From: Serinus canaria
Taxonomy: Eukaryota; Chordata; Aves; Passeriformes; Fringillidae
DNA: 64,000 bases
Direction: 5' to 3'
NCBI RefSeq assembly: GCF_022539315.1
Contig: NC_066315.1
Location: 122,601,874 to 122,665,873 of the forward strand
The position numbers and the translations under genes were made by a program. Below the pieces are notes generated by a model. It saw only the letters and a program-made list of their open reading frames with translations. It did no database searches and was not told the DNA's origin. Each line of letters begins with the position of its first letter. The first letter of the stretch is position 1. Shown one piece after another: positions 1 through 11,800 of the stretch.

Positions 1-207
1 ATTCTTTTAAAATAGGCCTTGCAAAATTCCCCTTTAACCCAATATCAATTACTTAGGCAAACAGAAGAAAAACAGTCTAGTGAAGGGGCCTTCTTACTTT
101 TCTTGGAAACATCCCATCACCATACGGGAGTCTGGTAAGAACTGGCCTCAGCTGGAAATGAGGGAAGGTAGAGCCTGCCCTCCCAAGTGACCACCATCAG
201 GTTGTTC

Positions 208-664
208 TGATGCGTTGTGGAGGCTGACCTAGAACAGAGGCTAGATGGAGTTAAAGAATAAAGTAGATATTTATTAGGAGGCGTCAATGGACACACCTTG
301 GGCAGTACAGGAGCCCAGCCAGGGCTACACCCAGGATGAATCTAAAATGGTCACAAAATGGACAACTGGTCACAGGGTCTCACACTTTTATAAGTTCTGG
401 TCCATTCACATATTGGAGTTAATTGTCCAGTTATAGCTTTAGCCCATGAAGTCTCATCCTTCTTGCTTTTCTCTCTTCGTTCTGCCATTGTTTATGCTCT
501 TGGGCCTGAAATTTGGATTGGTTGTCCTTGGTCCCAAATTAGAGAAAGAATTGTTTTGTCTACCTACTCTGTGAAGAGAGCTTACTATCCCCTAATATGA
601 AGCTCAGAACTACACACTAAAGCAGTAAAGAATCTGAAAAATATAAAAGCTAAAACCTGAGGCA
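208..664 (-). mobile_element. Solo LTR of an endogenous retrovirus (family A, copy 1)
   Basis: This stretch is closely similar to 19444-19868 along its whole length, which shows it is a dispersed repeat. Read on the minus strand it has LTR anatomy: it starts TGCCTCAGG near 664, has a TATAAAAG box (385-392) and an AATAAA signal (270-275) about 115 bases further on, and ends GGTCAGCC...CA near 208. Relative to the other copy it carries about 30 extra bases after the shared GGGCAG, around 305-345. No target-site duplication is clear, so the edges are good to about 10 bases. No gag, pol or env sequence flanks it. The family is unnamed here; an avian ERV LTR is the inference. Confidence 0.72.
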
Positions 665-824
665 CAGGTAGCAGGGGAGAAATTGTGTATGGTCAGTGAT
701 GTGTGATCTGAATGGCTTCCAGATATGGCTCTGCTGCTTATAACTGGCACAAAAACCTGTCTGATAAGGGGATATTTATAAACATGGGCATATTTGAGTC
801 TAGATGGGGACCACAAATACGAGC

Positions 825-1227
825 AGAGGTGCTGGAGCACCTCTCCTGTGAAAACAGGCTGAGAGTTGTGGTTGTTCAGCCTGGAGAAGGCTCTGGGGAG
901 ACCTAATAGCACCTTCCAATACCTAAAGGTGCCAACAAAAAAGACGGAGAAGGACTTTTTTTACAAGGGCTTGTAAGGGCAAGAGGGAATAGACTTAAGC
1001 TGAAGTAGTAGCTTTAAATTAGATATTAGGAAGATATTCTTTGCTGTTCAGCTGGCAAGACACTGGAACCCAGGCTGCTCAGGGAAGCTGTGGATGCTCC
1101 ATCCCTGGAACCATTTCTGGCCAGGTTGAAGAGGGCCCTGAGAAAACTGGCCCCTGTCCAGGTCTGGAGATCTGGAATTAGAAGAGCTTTAAGATCCGTT
1201 CCAACCCAAACCATTCTATGATTATAT
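825..1227 (+). mobile_element. CR1 LINE 3' fragment
   Basis: The order of landmarks is that of the CR1 3' region: GGAGCACCTCTCCTGTG, a GTTCAGCCTGGAGAAGG-like segment, GATATTAGGAAGATATTCTT, ACACTGGAACCCAGGCTGC, CCATCCCTGGAACCATTTCT, and the terminal TTCCAACCCAAACCATTC followed by TATGATT. The tail at the right end sets the strand as plus. CR1 elements insert by target-primed reverse transcription and are usually 5'-truncated, as here; no ORF2 reverse-transcriptase coding remains. Many point changes and small indels suggest an old copy. Confidence 0.9.
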
Positions 1228-2745
1228 AAAGTTCCTTGAACATTCATTTCAAAGTTACTTTTCAACTCTCAGGATTGCTGTGCAGGAAAGATCTTTTGTT
1301 AGTGGGCTCTTGTGAAACTAGTGAGGCAATTTAGCACAGATTTGTCCGAAAGCTACATGACTTTGGCTAGCCTAGCTGCTTGTCTGAAACACTTTTCTTA
1401 CCTTTGTGTGAGGCATAGTGAAGTTGTATTCTGCCAGTTAGGATGATTGAAATGAAGAGAGGACAGTCAACAAATGTGGCTAAGTTAAAACTATCAGGAG
1501 GAACAAAATCCAACTGGGAGAAGCAAAAGGAGAATCAGTTCTAAATTTCTATTTGTGCAACTAACATAAACTGTCCACCCAAATATGAGGGGTATTGACT
1601 ACTCTGCTGTGGTAAAGGGAAGAGCAGTGCAGGAAGCAGGATGGGGAAGAGAGAGGAAGTGATACAGAGAGAGAGGAAAGCAAAGCCCTGGAGAGTTCTG
1701 TTCCCCACATGGAAATGGGAGAGTGCAGTCACTGCTAGTGGCCAAGGCAGGCTGATTTTCCATCCCCACCAGCCACTGCTCCCTGTCACAACTCAGCCAC
1801 CCATGGTGTTCCCCTGCTCATGCTGGCCCTGGAAGAGCAGCAGGCTACACACAGGCTGACAGAAAGCAAAACTGAGGCATGGCCATGGGGTGTGGCATCC
1901 TTGTCACTCAGGTCTGCAGGTCTGACAGCCTGCATGACCTCTGTAGCCACACAGTCATGGCTGGGCTTATGGGGAGATTTTGTAAGAGAGGAAGAAAAGA
2001 ATTTTTGCTGTGGCATGCAAAGACACTGAGCAATACTTGTGCCATTCTGATGGACCTGAGAGATGAGAAACCTCATCTGACACTAGTGGAACATGAGGCC
2101 TAAGTTAAAGGGAATAGTGTTGAAACATGGCCTTAATAAGAATATGCCTTCTTTAGCTTCCAACTTTGCTAAATCCTTTTCCTAACCATCACATGCTAGG
2201 TCCCTCCATCTTCTGCAAGCTAAACAGGCTTCAAGGATCCATCCAGTTCTTATGACAGACCTTGCCTTGATCTTCAGCTCTTACTGTTTTGATAGGTTAG
2301 TGTTTTTCCTACCTGTGTCTTGCTCATGCTCCTCTGCGTCTTTTTCCTAAGCAGCTTCATCCTTGCTTCCCCTGTCTCACTGATGTCAGCCTTTCCCCAT
2401 TTCCATCATATTCCCTCACTCTCTGCCCTGCCCCATCACCTCCTCTGTTGGCAGCCAACCTTCTAAGTGTATTTTTGAGTATAAAAGCCTGCAGGCAAGG
2501 AGTAAGAGAAGGCAGGTTATGAAGGATTGCAGTTGAATAGGCCCATAAGGTGCTAAATAACCCTTCTCAGTAGCACAGAGTTTGGAAGTCTGATAAATGG
2601 AGCCCTGCAGATGTTTCTAATCCAGCAGTTTTGCCTGGTAGGGAACATGTACTGAGGGGGGATTTGGCAATTCTGATACCAAAGAAAGAAGAATGAATGG
2701 AAACCAAGTATTGATGGTTTAGCAAATGGAGGCTTAAGGAGCAGA
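1228..2745. other. Unique sequence, no gene seen
   Basis: Non-repetitive DNA, somewhat GC-richer between about 1500 and 2500. Short open frames of 60-100 codons overlap on both strands (for example 1786-2076 minus and 1879-2103 plus). None has a recognisable domain, and overlapping frames on opposite strands are what chance gives. No element ends or tandem repeats were recognised. Confidence 0.6.
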
Positions 2746-2774
2746 TACACTGCTTTGTACCACAAAGCAGTGTA
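2746..2774. repeat. Perfect short inverted repeat (hairpin)
   Basis: The left arm TACACTGCTTTGT (2746-2758) and the right arm ACAAAGCAGTGTA (2762-2774) are exact reverse complements with a 3-base spacer. The stem is too short for a microRNA precursor and there is no T-run after it. Function unknown. Confidence 0.8.
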
Positions 2775-2847
2775 CCAAGAAGTTTCTTACCAATAAAACA
2801 GAAACAGAAGGGACTTGTTCTCTTTACATAAGAAAAAAAATATATAG

Positions 2848-2905
2848 CCTAGAACAGTTTCAGCTGAAAGGGACCCCTAGGTTCCTCTGTTTGGCCCTCC
2901 AAAAC
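2848..2905 (-). mobile_element. Possible degraded CR1 tail
   Basis: The run TAGAACAGTTTCAGCTGAAA followed by GGGACCCCTAGG and, further on, GGCCCTCC resembles the minus-strand view of a CR1 3' end (AGAATGGTTTCGGTTGGAA, GGGACC, then CCAACCCTCC). Similarity stops after about 55 bases. It may be an ancient remnant or chance. Confidence 0.35.
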
Positions 2906-4695
2906 CACCATCATTATTAAGAATACTTTCTTTTCTCTAGTCAGAGCTGCCCTTGATGCAGGAGCCTTTTGGCAAGTTTTTGCCAACAGCAAGAGCTGCT
3001 ATTAAGAGTACACCATTATCCAAACATAAAGAGACTTCAAAGACATACAACTGGTTTGAAAAAAGTAGAAAATCTGATAGAATGAGTACACTCAAAAGGG
3101 CTGAAAAAGATCATGAAGATTTTTCTTATATCTACAAAATTTTTCTCAAATGAAGTTTTCTCTTTTCAAAAAGAAAACTGATGATAACAGAGAGGCTGTA
3201 GATCTTATTGCCTTAGGCCAATTTAACACACAGCACCCAGTACCCTACTTGGGTAGGACACTTTTTGCAAAAGTGCAAATCATTCAGAAACCTAGATTTA
3301 AATAAAAATCAAATATTTCCACATAAATTATATTTTTCTTATCCTGAAAAGTAACCCCTTTATAAGGAAAAGTTTTCCAAAAGCAAAAATATGTAAAATT
3401 AATTATGTTAAGGTCAATCAAAAGGTAAACCTAGAAAAAGTGAGCACAGAAAAAAATGCACCTGTATTAACTTACACACATTTCATCACCTCCTACCTCC
3501 TGTCACTTGAAAATCCATTGACACACTTCAGCAAACTAGCAGGTGTCTTAGTATGAGCATTTCTCCTCAGCTGAGAGGCAGTGATTCCATTTTTCTGTGT
3601 TTTATAATCCTTTCAGTAATAAAAACCAAAAAACAAACAATCAGACCAAAACAACAAAAATTGGAGGGAATAAGAAGCCCAAACAATTTGATCTGCTTGA
3701 TATTGAGGTCAGATATAGTTCCATACAAAGACTCACCAGGGAACAGAACACAAACCTGCTGTACATAAACCTTTCCAAAGAGCAAGAACTACATATTAAA
3801 GATTTTTATTAGATAGTGGTTTAAAGTGTCCCTAGGCATAATATAAGCTTTTATTTTTTTTATGTGTTCAAACAGCACAGTTGTAAGAGAATGAAACTGT
3901 AATGTGCCATGTGTCAGTAATTCAAAAAGGAAAGCCTGTAAAAATTAACAGTCAGGAAATAATAAGAAGCTGTATATCAAGAGAAGGATTATTAAAACAA
4001 GAAGGATCTGAGCTGCCAGCATGTGGTGAATACCACAAAACAAGAAGGCAGGAGGAATTATGTCATTTGAGTAGCTTACACTTGTATGCACCCCTTTGGC
4101 CTCAAAGCATCAGAGGAGGCAATGCTTAGTCCCCAAGATCAATGGGAGTGCCACAGTTACTTCCCCCAATCTCTTGCCTTTTTTTTGTTTGTTTGTTTGT
4201 TTTTGCTTTTAGCATATTTTGAATTGAATTCTTAACTGTTGCAAGGCAGTAATAAAGTAGTTGAGAACAGCTCATTTTTTTGCAGACACAAGAGATCCCC
4301 CAGCCCAAGGTAAGCCATGATGTGTGTTCACTATGTTTGTTAATCCTTCCTCACAAAGCTGTGATTTCAGATAGCGTAATAAATACACAGAAAGACAATG
4401 AGATCTTCTGGTTGTTTTTTTCTGCAACTCATTCTATACAGGCTGAATCCAATCCCAAGATGCTCAGAATTCCAATTTGTTTCCATACTTGTGACCTCAA
4501 AGAATCATCAAAGATGGAGCCACAATTTAATGCATTTTTTTTTAAACTAATGACACGACAGGTGCTGCAAGGCTGTTCAGAACTTGGTGTTCAGGTTTGA
4601 TCAGGAGTGTGACGGCTCATGCAGCAAACACTCTTGTTTGCCTGTTTCTTAAGGGAAGGATTCCATGGTAGCAAGGTCAAATGTGATCCCTGAAG
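2906..4695. other. Unique AT-rich sequence, no gene seen
   Basis: No coding region, transposon end or RNA gene was recognised. The only simple repeat of note is a T-run leading into four GTTT units at about 4179-4205. Open frames of 60-106 codons at 3553-4600 overlap one another on both strands and have no family signature. Confidence 0.6.
4179..4205. repeat. T8(GTTT)n simple repeat
   Basis: A run of T followed by about five GTTT units. It has no element attached on either side, so it is scored only as a short microsatellite. Confidence 0.8.
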
Positions 4696-4709
4696 GTTGC
4701 CATGGCAAC
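4696..4709. promoter_or_regulatory. Perfect palindromic RFX X-box (candidate)
   Basis: GTTGCCATGGCAAC is a perfect 14-bp palindrome and an exact match to the symmetric X-box bound by RFX-family winged-helix factors (GTNRCC, 0-3 bases, RGYAAC). RFX sites are known in enhancers and promoters of cilia genes, MHC class II genes and others. No promoter or gene is visible nearby, so occupancy is pure inference. A perfect palindrome of this length is rare by chance in 64 kb. Confidence 0.5.
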
Positions 4710-5232
4710 TGTATATTGATTCATTACATATCAGAGTTTGTTCTGAAGGCTCTCCAAGGCAGGATATTGTCCTGCCATAATTGCGTTACTCTCTGCTCTT
4801 CAGCTTTAGTGCTTTGTGCCATGGACAACTGATTCTGAATGCAAAGAAAACTGATGCACACTGATGTGTCTGTTATGCAAGGACAAAAGGAAGTAGAGAG
4901 AGAAAGGAAGACCAGAGAAAGAACAAAAAAATATAAAAAAAAAAAAGACTAAATAAGGCTGAAGGGTACACAGTGCACACTTCAAGGAGAAGAGAAGAAA
5001 AAGGGGTAAAAAGATGTTCTGATGTTGCACTGAGTCAATAAATTCACTTTAGAGTGTTTTGAGATTAAATGTCCCTCTTCCTGATATGAACTAAAATAAA
5101 TGCTGTCATAATATGGTGAATCCATAATCCCCAAAGCTGGCTACAGAAAATATGAGTGAAATATATGTTCCTTTAAGTTCTCCTGGCAGCAAAAAAGTAG
5201 AAAATCTTCAGGTTAAAGGGATAAGTGTACAC
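4710..5232. other. Unique sequence, no gene seen
   Basis: AT-rich DNA between the X-box and the CR1 fragment. It contains a short A-rich run near 4926-4947. No reading frame or element was recognised. Confidence 0.55.
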
Positions 5233-5655
5233 AATCATAGAATAATAGAATACAGAATCACAGAATTGTTGGGGTTGGAAGGAACCTTAAAAATTATCTA
5301 GTTTCAACCCTCCTACTATTGGCAGGGACATCTTCCACTAGACCAGGTTGCTCAAAGCCCCCTCCAAGCTGGCCATGAGCGCTTCCAGGGATGGGGTGTC
5401 CATAACCTCTTTGGGTAGCCAGTTCCTGTGTCTCAGCACCCTCACAGTAAAGCATGTCTTTCTAATGTGTAATCTAAACCCACAATCTTTTGGCTTAATA
5501 CCACTTCCCCTTGTTCTGTGAGGACTGTATGCCCTTGTAAAAAGTCCCTCTTCTTTTTTATTGTAGGCTCCTTTTGGTACTGGAAGGCTGCTGTAAGGTC
5601 TCTCTGGAGCTTCTCTTCTCCAGGCTGAGCAATGCCAACTCCCTCTGTTTCGTTA
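5233..5655 (-). mobile_element. CR1 LINE 3' fragment
   Basis: The left edge has degenerate copies of the CR1 tail octamer (AATCATAGAATAATAGAATA, then CAGAATCACAGAATTG), then GGGGTTGGAAGGAACCTTAA, GACCAGGTTGCTCAAAGCCC, CTTCCAGGGATGGGGTGTCC, CAGTTCCTGTGTCTCAGCAC and, at the far end, CTTCTCTTCTCCAGGCTGAG. This is the reverse complement of the usual CR1 3' order, so the element is on the minus strand. It is truncated at its 5' end near 5655. The two open frames across it are non-functional shadows of the 3' untranslated part. Confidence 0.92.
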
Positions 5656-7200
5656 TCCTGACCTCTCTCTGTTGATGGAGTGTTTAAGGAAATATGGAGT
5701 AAGCATTGATCACAGCCACAGATCACCAGCTGCATTTCTATTTAAAATTCACATTCAGCTTGCTAGTGAAAGGGGCTTTCCCCCTCCATGAGGTCTTGTA
5801 CTGTTCATTGAGTGTTACAGGGTTTGTCTCTTGTTTTCTGATAAGCTTTCAGTTCTGCCTTTCATGCTGGAAATTACTAAATGTCCATCACAGACCAGAT
5901 TACCAAGAAAAGCCAGCCACTACCTCTGAGCTTTGGTGATTTCCAAAAGCAATATTTTTTTGCATGGAGAAATTAAATTACCTTTGGGGGTTGCACCCAA
6001 ACCAGTCTTCAAATTGTCTCTCCAGCAGACACATCATCCAAACAAACCTGATGCTTCAATCAGTCATGAAAACCAATCATCAGACTACTGCCCATCAGCA
6101 GAGCAGTAGAATTCAGTTTTAACAAACATTATGACAGAATTACCCTTTTGTTGACAGTAACAGGTATATACACAGATATCTAGACTCTGTTTTTTACTTC
6201 AGTGCACAGATTACAAAACTGACAGAAAAACTGAGCCATGCAAGTTGTTGACAAACACTGAACACTGCACTTTACTGAACCTCATGTAAAAATTGATGTG
6301 TCAAAAAATAGTTAAATAAGAAATATTAAAATTCTGTTATTTAATCATCAAGACAATAAAGATTAACCTGGTTTTCTGCTAGTGATAGTAACAACTTAGT
6401 GTTTTCTTTCTTCTTAATAGAGACACAATAGATATGCAAATTTTTCATAAACATTGCACCTGTATTATTGATTCATTAATTTATGATTAATTAATTTATA
6501 ATTTATTATAAAAAATCCTATCTTGACCTCTATATGATTGGTGAAGTGTAGTACCATGTAACAGAGAAAAAATTATGACTAGTTACTACATCTCTGCTTT
6601 AATTATATGTACTTCCTCAGAAGCCTTTTCACTAAATTTATGGAGAAGTTTTCATCTCTTCTGCTGTCATTAAGTTTGCTGGATATTTTCTGTCTTTTAC
6701 CATTATAAAGGGCAATAGAATCACCAGCATCTGTCTCGAATTTCTCTACGAAATATTTATATTTATGTGGAGAATTATATGAATATAGAGTTAAAATAAT
6801 CACATGTTGCCAACATTTTTGATTTTCTTTTGGCAGAGAAGTTAGATGGTTTCTCTAAGAAAAACAGACATTACTTTTAATGTTTCTCTCTCATGTCTGC
6901 TGAATAAACTCAACTCCACACCCAAACACATTGCTTGACAATGTTTTATCAGCTCTCAGAAGCAAAGTAGGATCAGTCTTGGTCTTGGAAGTGAAAAATA
7001 CTAAAAATATTGCAAAATATTGCATGGGAAAGGGATCTCCTGACAAACATGAGACATTGGATATTTATCGAATTTTTAACTTTGAACATACTTTTAATTC
7101 CTAGACATGCAACACTGTTGGATTTAAGCCTCTCTTTTGTGACTTCGCTTAGCACAGGCAAGTGCATGTTTATCCTCTATATTTCAGCCAGTGGTGCAAT
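5656..7200. other. Unique AT-rich sequence, no gene seen
   Basis: No coding region was recognised. A very AT-rich core lies at about 6300-6520, with ATTAATTTAT-type imperfect palindromes. The last 200 bases lead into the minisatellite and supply the start codons of the frames that run through it. Confidence 0.6.
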
Positions 7201-7550
7201 GCAGGAGCTCATCCCTGGGGCAGGATGGTGGAGTGCTCTGCCTCTCCAAAGCAGGAGCTCATCCCTGGGGCAGGATGGTGGAGTGCTCTGCCTCTCCAAT
7301 GCAGGAGCTCATCCCTGGGGCAGGGTGGTGGAGTGCTCTGCCTCTCCAAAGCAGGAGCTCATCCCTGGGGCAGGATGGTGGAGTGCTCTGCCTCTCCAAA
7401 GCAGGAGCTCATCCCTGGGGCAGTGTGTCGGAGTGCTCTGCCTCTCCAATGCAGGAGCTCATCCCTGGGGCTGGGTGTCAGAGTGCCCTGCCTCTCCAAT
7501 GCAGGAGCTCATCCCTGGGGCTGGGTGTCAGAGTGCCCTGCCTCTCCAAT
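7201..7550. repeat. 50-bp minisatellite, seven units
   Basis: Seven head-to-tail units of exactly 50 bases start at 7201, 7251, 7301, 7351, 7401, 7451 and 7501; an eighth begins at 7551 and breaks off after about 8 bases. Each unit begins GCAGGAGCTCATCCCTGGGG and ends CCTCTCCAA plus A or T. Bases 21-30 vary in order along the array: CAGGATGGTG (units 1, 2, 4), CAGGGTGGTG (3), CAGTGTGTCG (5), CTGGGTGTCA (6, 7). Units 6-7 also share GAGTGCCCTG in place of GAGTGCTCTG. Units 1, 2 and 4 contain GGGCAGGATG, matching the Jeffreys minisatellite core. No forward frame contains a stop, so open frames of 139-222 codons cross it in all three frames (7010-7678 is the longest). I do not regard these as genes. 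Such close identity suggests recent homogenisation and likely length polymorphism. Confidence 0.95.
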
Positions 7551-8837
7551 GCAGGAGGAGGAGAACCCAGCCCATGCTGGACTGGCCAAAGGGGGTCTGT
7601 GCCTGCCTAGGCACAGCTCCCATTTCTCAAGCTGGTGAATCATGTGAACAGTATTGGTTGCTGAAGGGGGTTGTGTGAGCTGTTAGTCTTTCTGTGAGAG
7701 CAAGCACCATGAGGTCTTGTGTTTGCCCTGCTTGCCCTCTGTCCTCTTCACATCACAGTGACGTGACCTTTTCAAGCACAAAGAGGAATGTGGATCCAGA
7801 ACTCCCCTGGTTTATTGATGTTGCCACTCAAATGTCTTCCCCTCATATTTCCTGTGATGCCCAATCTTCACAGCTGAGAATCCCACAGGGGCTGGGTAGG
7901 GTACCCAGGGTGCACCCCACCAAAGGCCATTCTCTAAACTCCCCTGGTTAAAGCACATCAGACTGAGTTTCTGAGAGGCACTGGGTGGGATGACAGCTTG
8001 TAAATGGTGTCGGGGTATGGCACCCACATCACATCTTTCACATCCCTCACAGCTTCTGGGAAAAATGGAATGTAAGTTCTTGCCTAGAGTCCTCCCTGCT
8101 GGTGTCTTGTGTGGGTTATGGAGGCTCCAGGGGTGCATGTGGAGCCATGGTGATGTGACATAAAAACAACAGTAATGTCACACTGACAGACCACATGCTT
8201 TGTCAACGTGGCAAAGATTTGCACAAGCACAAGCACCTCTTCACAGCCCTCAGCAAGACAGGTCCTATACGACCAGACATCAACCTAAAGAGAGGTTTTT
8301 GGATCACAGCCCCCTCTGCATGTCGCTCTCAATGACCATATCAAGGCCTTTCCATTGCTTGGATAGTTTTTTGGCAAATCTTTTTTGTCAAATTCCTTTT
8401 CCCATTTAAAACAAGACCTTTAAAATTTCTATAGTTAGTCCGATGAGAAGTATCAGACATCTGTGGAACTGCATTTTTGCAGTGATGAATGAATACAAAA
8501 TCTTCAGAGAAAGTCCCTACCCAGACCCTTCTTAATGGTGAAGAGGGCAGAGGGGAAAGATCAGTGATGAAAGTGTGAATACCAGCCTACATTAGCATGC
8601 ACCAACAGCTCACAGCTATTTTAAAACTTGTGAGAAAATGCTGAAGAGGCAAAACAGTACAAACCCTTATGTGTTTCTGTGTTTGCAAGTTTTGAGTTAA
8701 TTCATTTTTCCTGTGTTGGTTAATAGCAGAGCATTTTCAAGGCCTGATCCTGTCATTGTCCTGCTCTTCCTACTTTTCATATGCACTCACTGGAAGAAGT
8801 CTTTCAATAACACAGGAAAAATCAAGAAGGCTAAGGA
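7551..8837. other. Unique sequence, no gene seen
   Basis: The part up to about 8160 has GC content above the window's average and overlapping open frames on both strands (7694-7951 plus, 7812-8138 minus) with no recognisable protein. No transposon landmarks were found. Confidence 0.55.
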
Positions 8838-8882
8838 ATCTTTGAAGATGTGATATCAATATATCATATCTTTGAAGATGTG
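8838..8882. repeat. 15-bp direct repeat at 30-bp spacing
   Basis: ATCTTTGAAGATGTG occurs at 8838-8852 and again, exactly, at 8868-8882. The half-diverged spacer suggests a small ancient tandem duplication of 30 bases. Confidence 0.8.
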
Positions 8883-11800
8883 GTCTGTGTGTTTCAGCCC
8901 AAAGGTAACACAGCTGAGGGTCAAGGGCTGAAACTTAGGGATCATTTTATGCAGAAGCTTGGTGGCATGGCATGATGTAGAAGGTATGACTCTCTTTTCT
9001 GGAAAAAACATGCACTGAGACATCAGGGAATAAGCAGAAGTGCAATTAAGTCTTGCTTAATAACAAATTGTATTTCTTAAAAATCCTTTTTTTTTTTTTT
9101 TTTACTTATCTGATCCATAGTATTGACCACAATTTAAATGAGCTCTCCCTATAGACATTCATCACTCTGGTCTGGTATTTTAAGCACCCTGCTGCACAAA
9201 AGAGCCTGTAATTTTATTGCCACTCACACACTGTGACTGAAAGGACCAAAGAATCTGTACATGTGAAAGAGGGTGGAAATGAGATTTAGGAGTAATAGTC
9301 ACTGATCTCAGAGTGAATCTCATACATTCAGGGTTATGTATGAGCCCACTTCAGCATCAGTTTAAATATGGGTTTTATTGTTACATTTTCCCCCCCAGAA
9401 TACTGGCCCAATTAGCAATTAGCACAGATTAGGAAGTGGTCAAAGGAATTGTAGAAAGACTTTTGTCTCAATTGCCCTAATTCCAGGAAGTGATCCAAGC
9501 AACCCCTGTTCCATTCTGGGGGATAATAGAGGGGGGTATTAATTTTAGGACTGATAGATGATTAGTAATGAATGATGACTACAAGTATCAAAAGGTGATT
9601 TTAATCAATCTTTTCCCTGTCCATTTGTTTTAAGTGTGTTTCTGGAATTATCTTTAAACAAATGATGAGAAAGCAGGCTAGTGTTCAAAATGAAAAATAA
9701 TAAAAATGTAAGGCTGTCCCTGTAATGTCCAAAATATATGTTCCTGCTTTGGGGGCCAGATGTCTTCCTCATTATTGTGATTACCATTCATTACCTTTGA
9801 ATAATCTAGGACCTGTCCACACAATACAAACATTTCAGAACACAAAATGCCATCTCTTTTCTTATAAAGCATCTTCAGAAAGAATTATTTTCCACTGTGA
9901 TTATTTTGACAGCAGCAAAATAAAATGATGAGATGGAATTAATATCTACTGCTGGCCATTTGAGCAAAAGAAGCTACAAATTCATTCCTGCAGGATCAAA
10001 TAGTCAAGAAAGTTTAGCCCTTCAGCTATCACCACCAGGTGTAATTTGTGCTTTGGAAATATTCTATCACATCATGGCACACAATGCTATAGGAGTAAAA
10101 CTCATTTATCAGTGAAGTTATTTATCAAATTTGATGAAAAAACGTGTCCTACTACAAAATAACCCAAGCTTAGAATCCAATTTCCTCAATATTCTCTTTC
10201 AGCACAATGTCACTGTCTTTCACCAAAGCACAAATACACACAGGAAAGAGAGCCTACCAGATTCTTTCTTTAGAGGAATAAAGAAAATGAATGAAAGTTG
10301 TTGCTGTGCTTAATGAAGTTTAGTGACATTTTAACCTATAAATGAATAAAGCCCAGGCAGCTATAACCAAAAATACTTTGATTTTTCAAATGTGATGGTC
10401 AAAACCACAATTAATCTTTTTACTTAGGTTGTACTTTAAATAAAAAGGTTACTTGCATATTTCAAAATTAGGTCTTTGTATAAATGATAGGAAAAGCACA
10501 TAAAAATGTGAAAAATACTGTTTGCTAATTGCAACATGGAAGCTGAAGGGGAGATAATACAAAGAGGAGAAAAAAGAGGGCTGAGGTGAAACCATATTAA
10601 ATGAATCAAGGGGTTATTGAAGTGAATAGAGAAATAAGGAGTCTTAAATTGGAAACGTTGCATTTGATTAATTAAACTGGATCCTGAATTTGCTAATTGG
10701 ATGCTTACATGTTGTTGTGGGACAATGACAGATGGCATTGCACTGATGGCAATTAATCCTAGTAGCACTTTTAAAATAAGGCATTAAACTATCTGGGTAT
10801 CCCTATTTCTGCAGTCATTCCTCTCAAAAACTGGGATGCAAATAGCCATGAGCCTCATTATGGGGAAGAAAAAGAGATGAGTATCCAAGTAGTTCTAAAT
10901 AGCATTTATTTGCAATTTAGAATATAATACCTTTCAAATAAAGATATTTTGTGAAATTACCAGTGACAGTGTCTCCCTTTTAATTAACACCTATAGTAGG
11001 GGTGGAAATACACTCCTAAGCTTACATTTAATTATTGTATCCTGTACAAGGGAACGACATCAAAAATATAAAAAGTTGAAATTGCAAAGTCAATAAGGAA
11101 ACCACATTTCTACGGGGTTTTGTTGGGTTTTTCTCTCTATTTTTAGTATCATTTAATATCTATTTTTTATATCATCTGCACAGAAGCAGATGTCCTTTTG
11201 GACTGACAGTAGTGTAAAATACTAAACTTTGCTACTCTGAGCTCCCAGGGAATTTTTTTGAATACCAAAGCATGAAATGTGTGTTCGTTAATCCTACTGA
11301 AAAAATCTTTGTGAGAACTTTGCTAAAGCCTCCATGAGAAAGAAATCAATACTCACTGTGACTTAGGTCACTTAAAAATAGACACAAGGAAGGTCAAAGT
11401 TCAGTGCTATGCAGCTGACTCACCCTTTTTTCTCACTTTGTAGTTTAAATTGTTGCAAAAGTCCATGTGGCTGACTTCCATCACTGCAAGTTACATATGA
11501 AAACAAATCTACACATTGTCATCACCAGTAAAAAAAATTTTGCTAAGATTACTTGATACATTTGTGTATATGCCCTCTCCTATATATTTTTTTGTAGGCA
11601 ACTCAATTTTCAGTCAAAAACCATAAAGAAAATTATGAAAATTACTCTGCTTAATCCATAGGTTTGGTTATACCACAGAACTCCTTGAGGTTTGGGCAAA
11701 CCCAGGAAGCACTTTGCAAAATAGAGACAATAATAATTAAAATAATAAACCTCCTTTGCATGTTTTAGCCTGTGATGTAACCCTACAGCAAGGAGTATTG

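Noticed and set aside
7201..7550. CRISPR array
   Set aside because: The units are contiguous with no unique spacers, and the host is a vertebrate.
7010..7678. 222-codon frame as a repeat-protein gene
   Set aside because: It exists because the 50-bp minisatellite has no forward stops; two other frames are equally open, and there is no domain, signal peptide or splice evidence.
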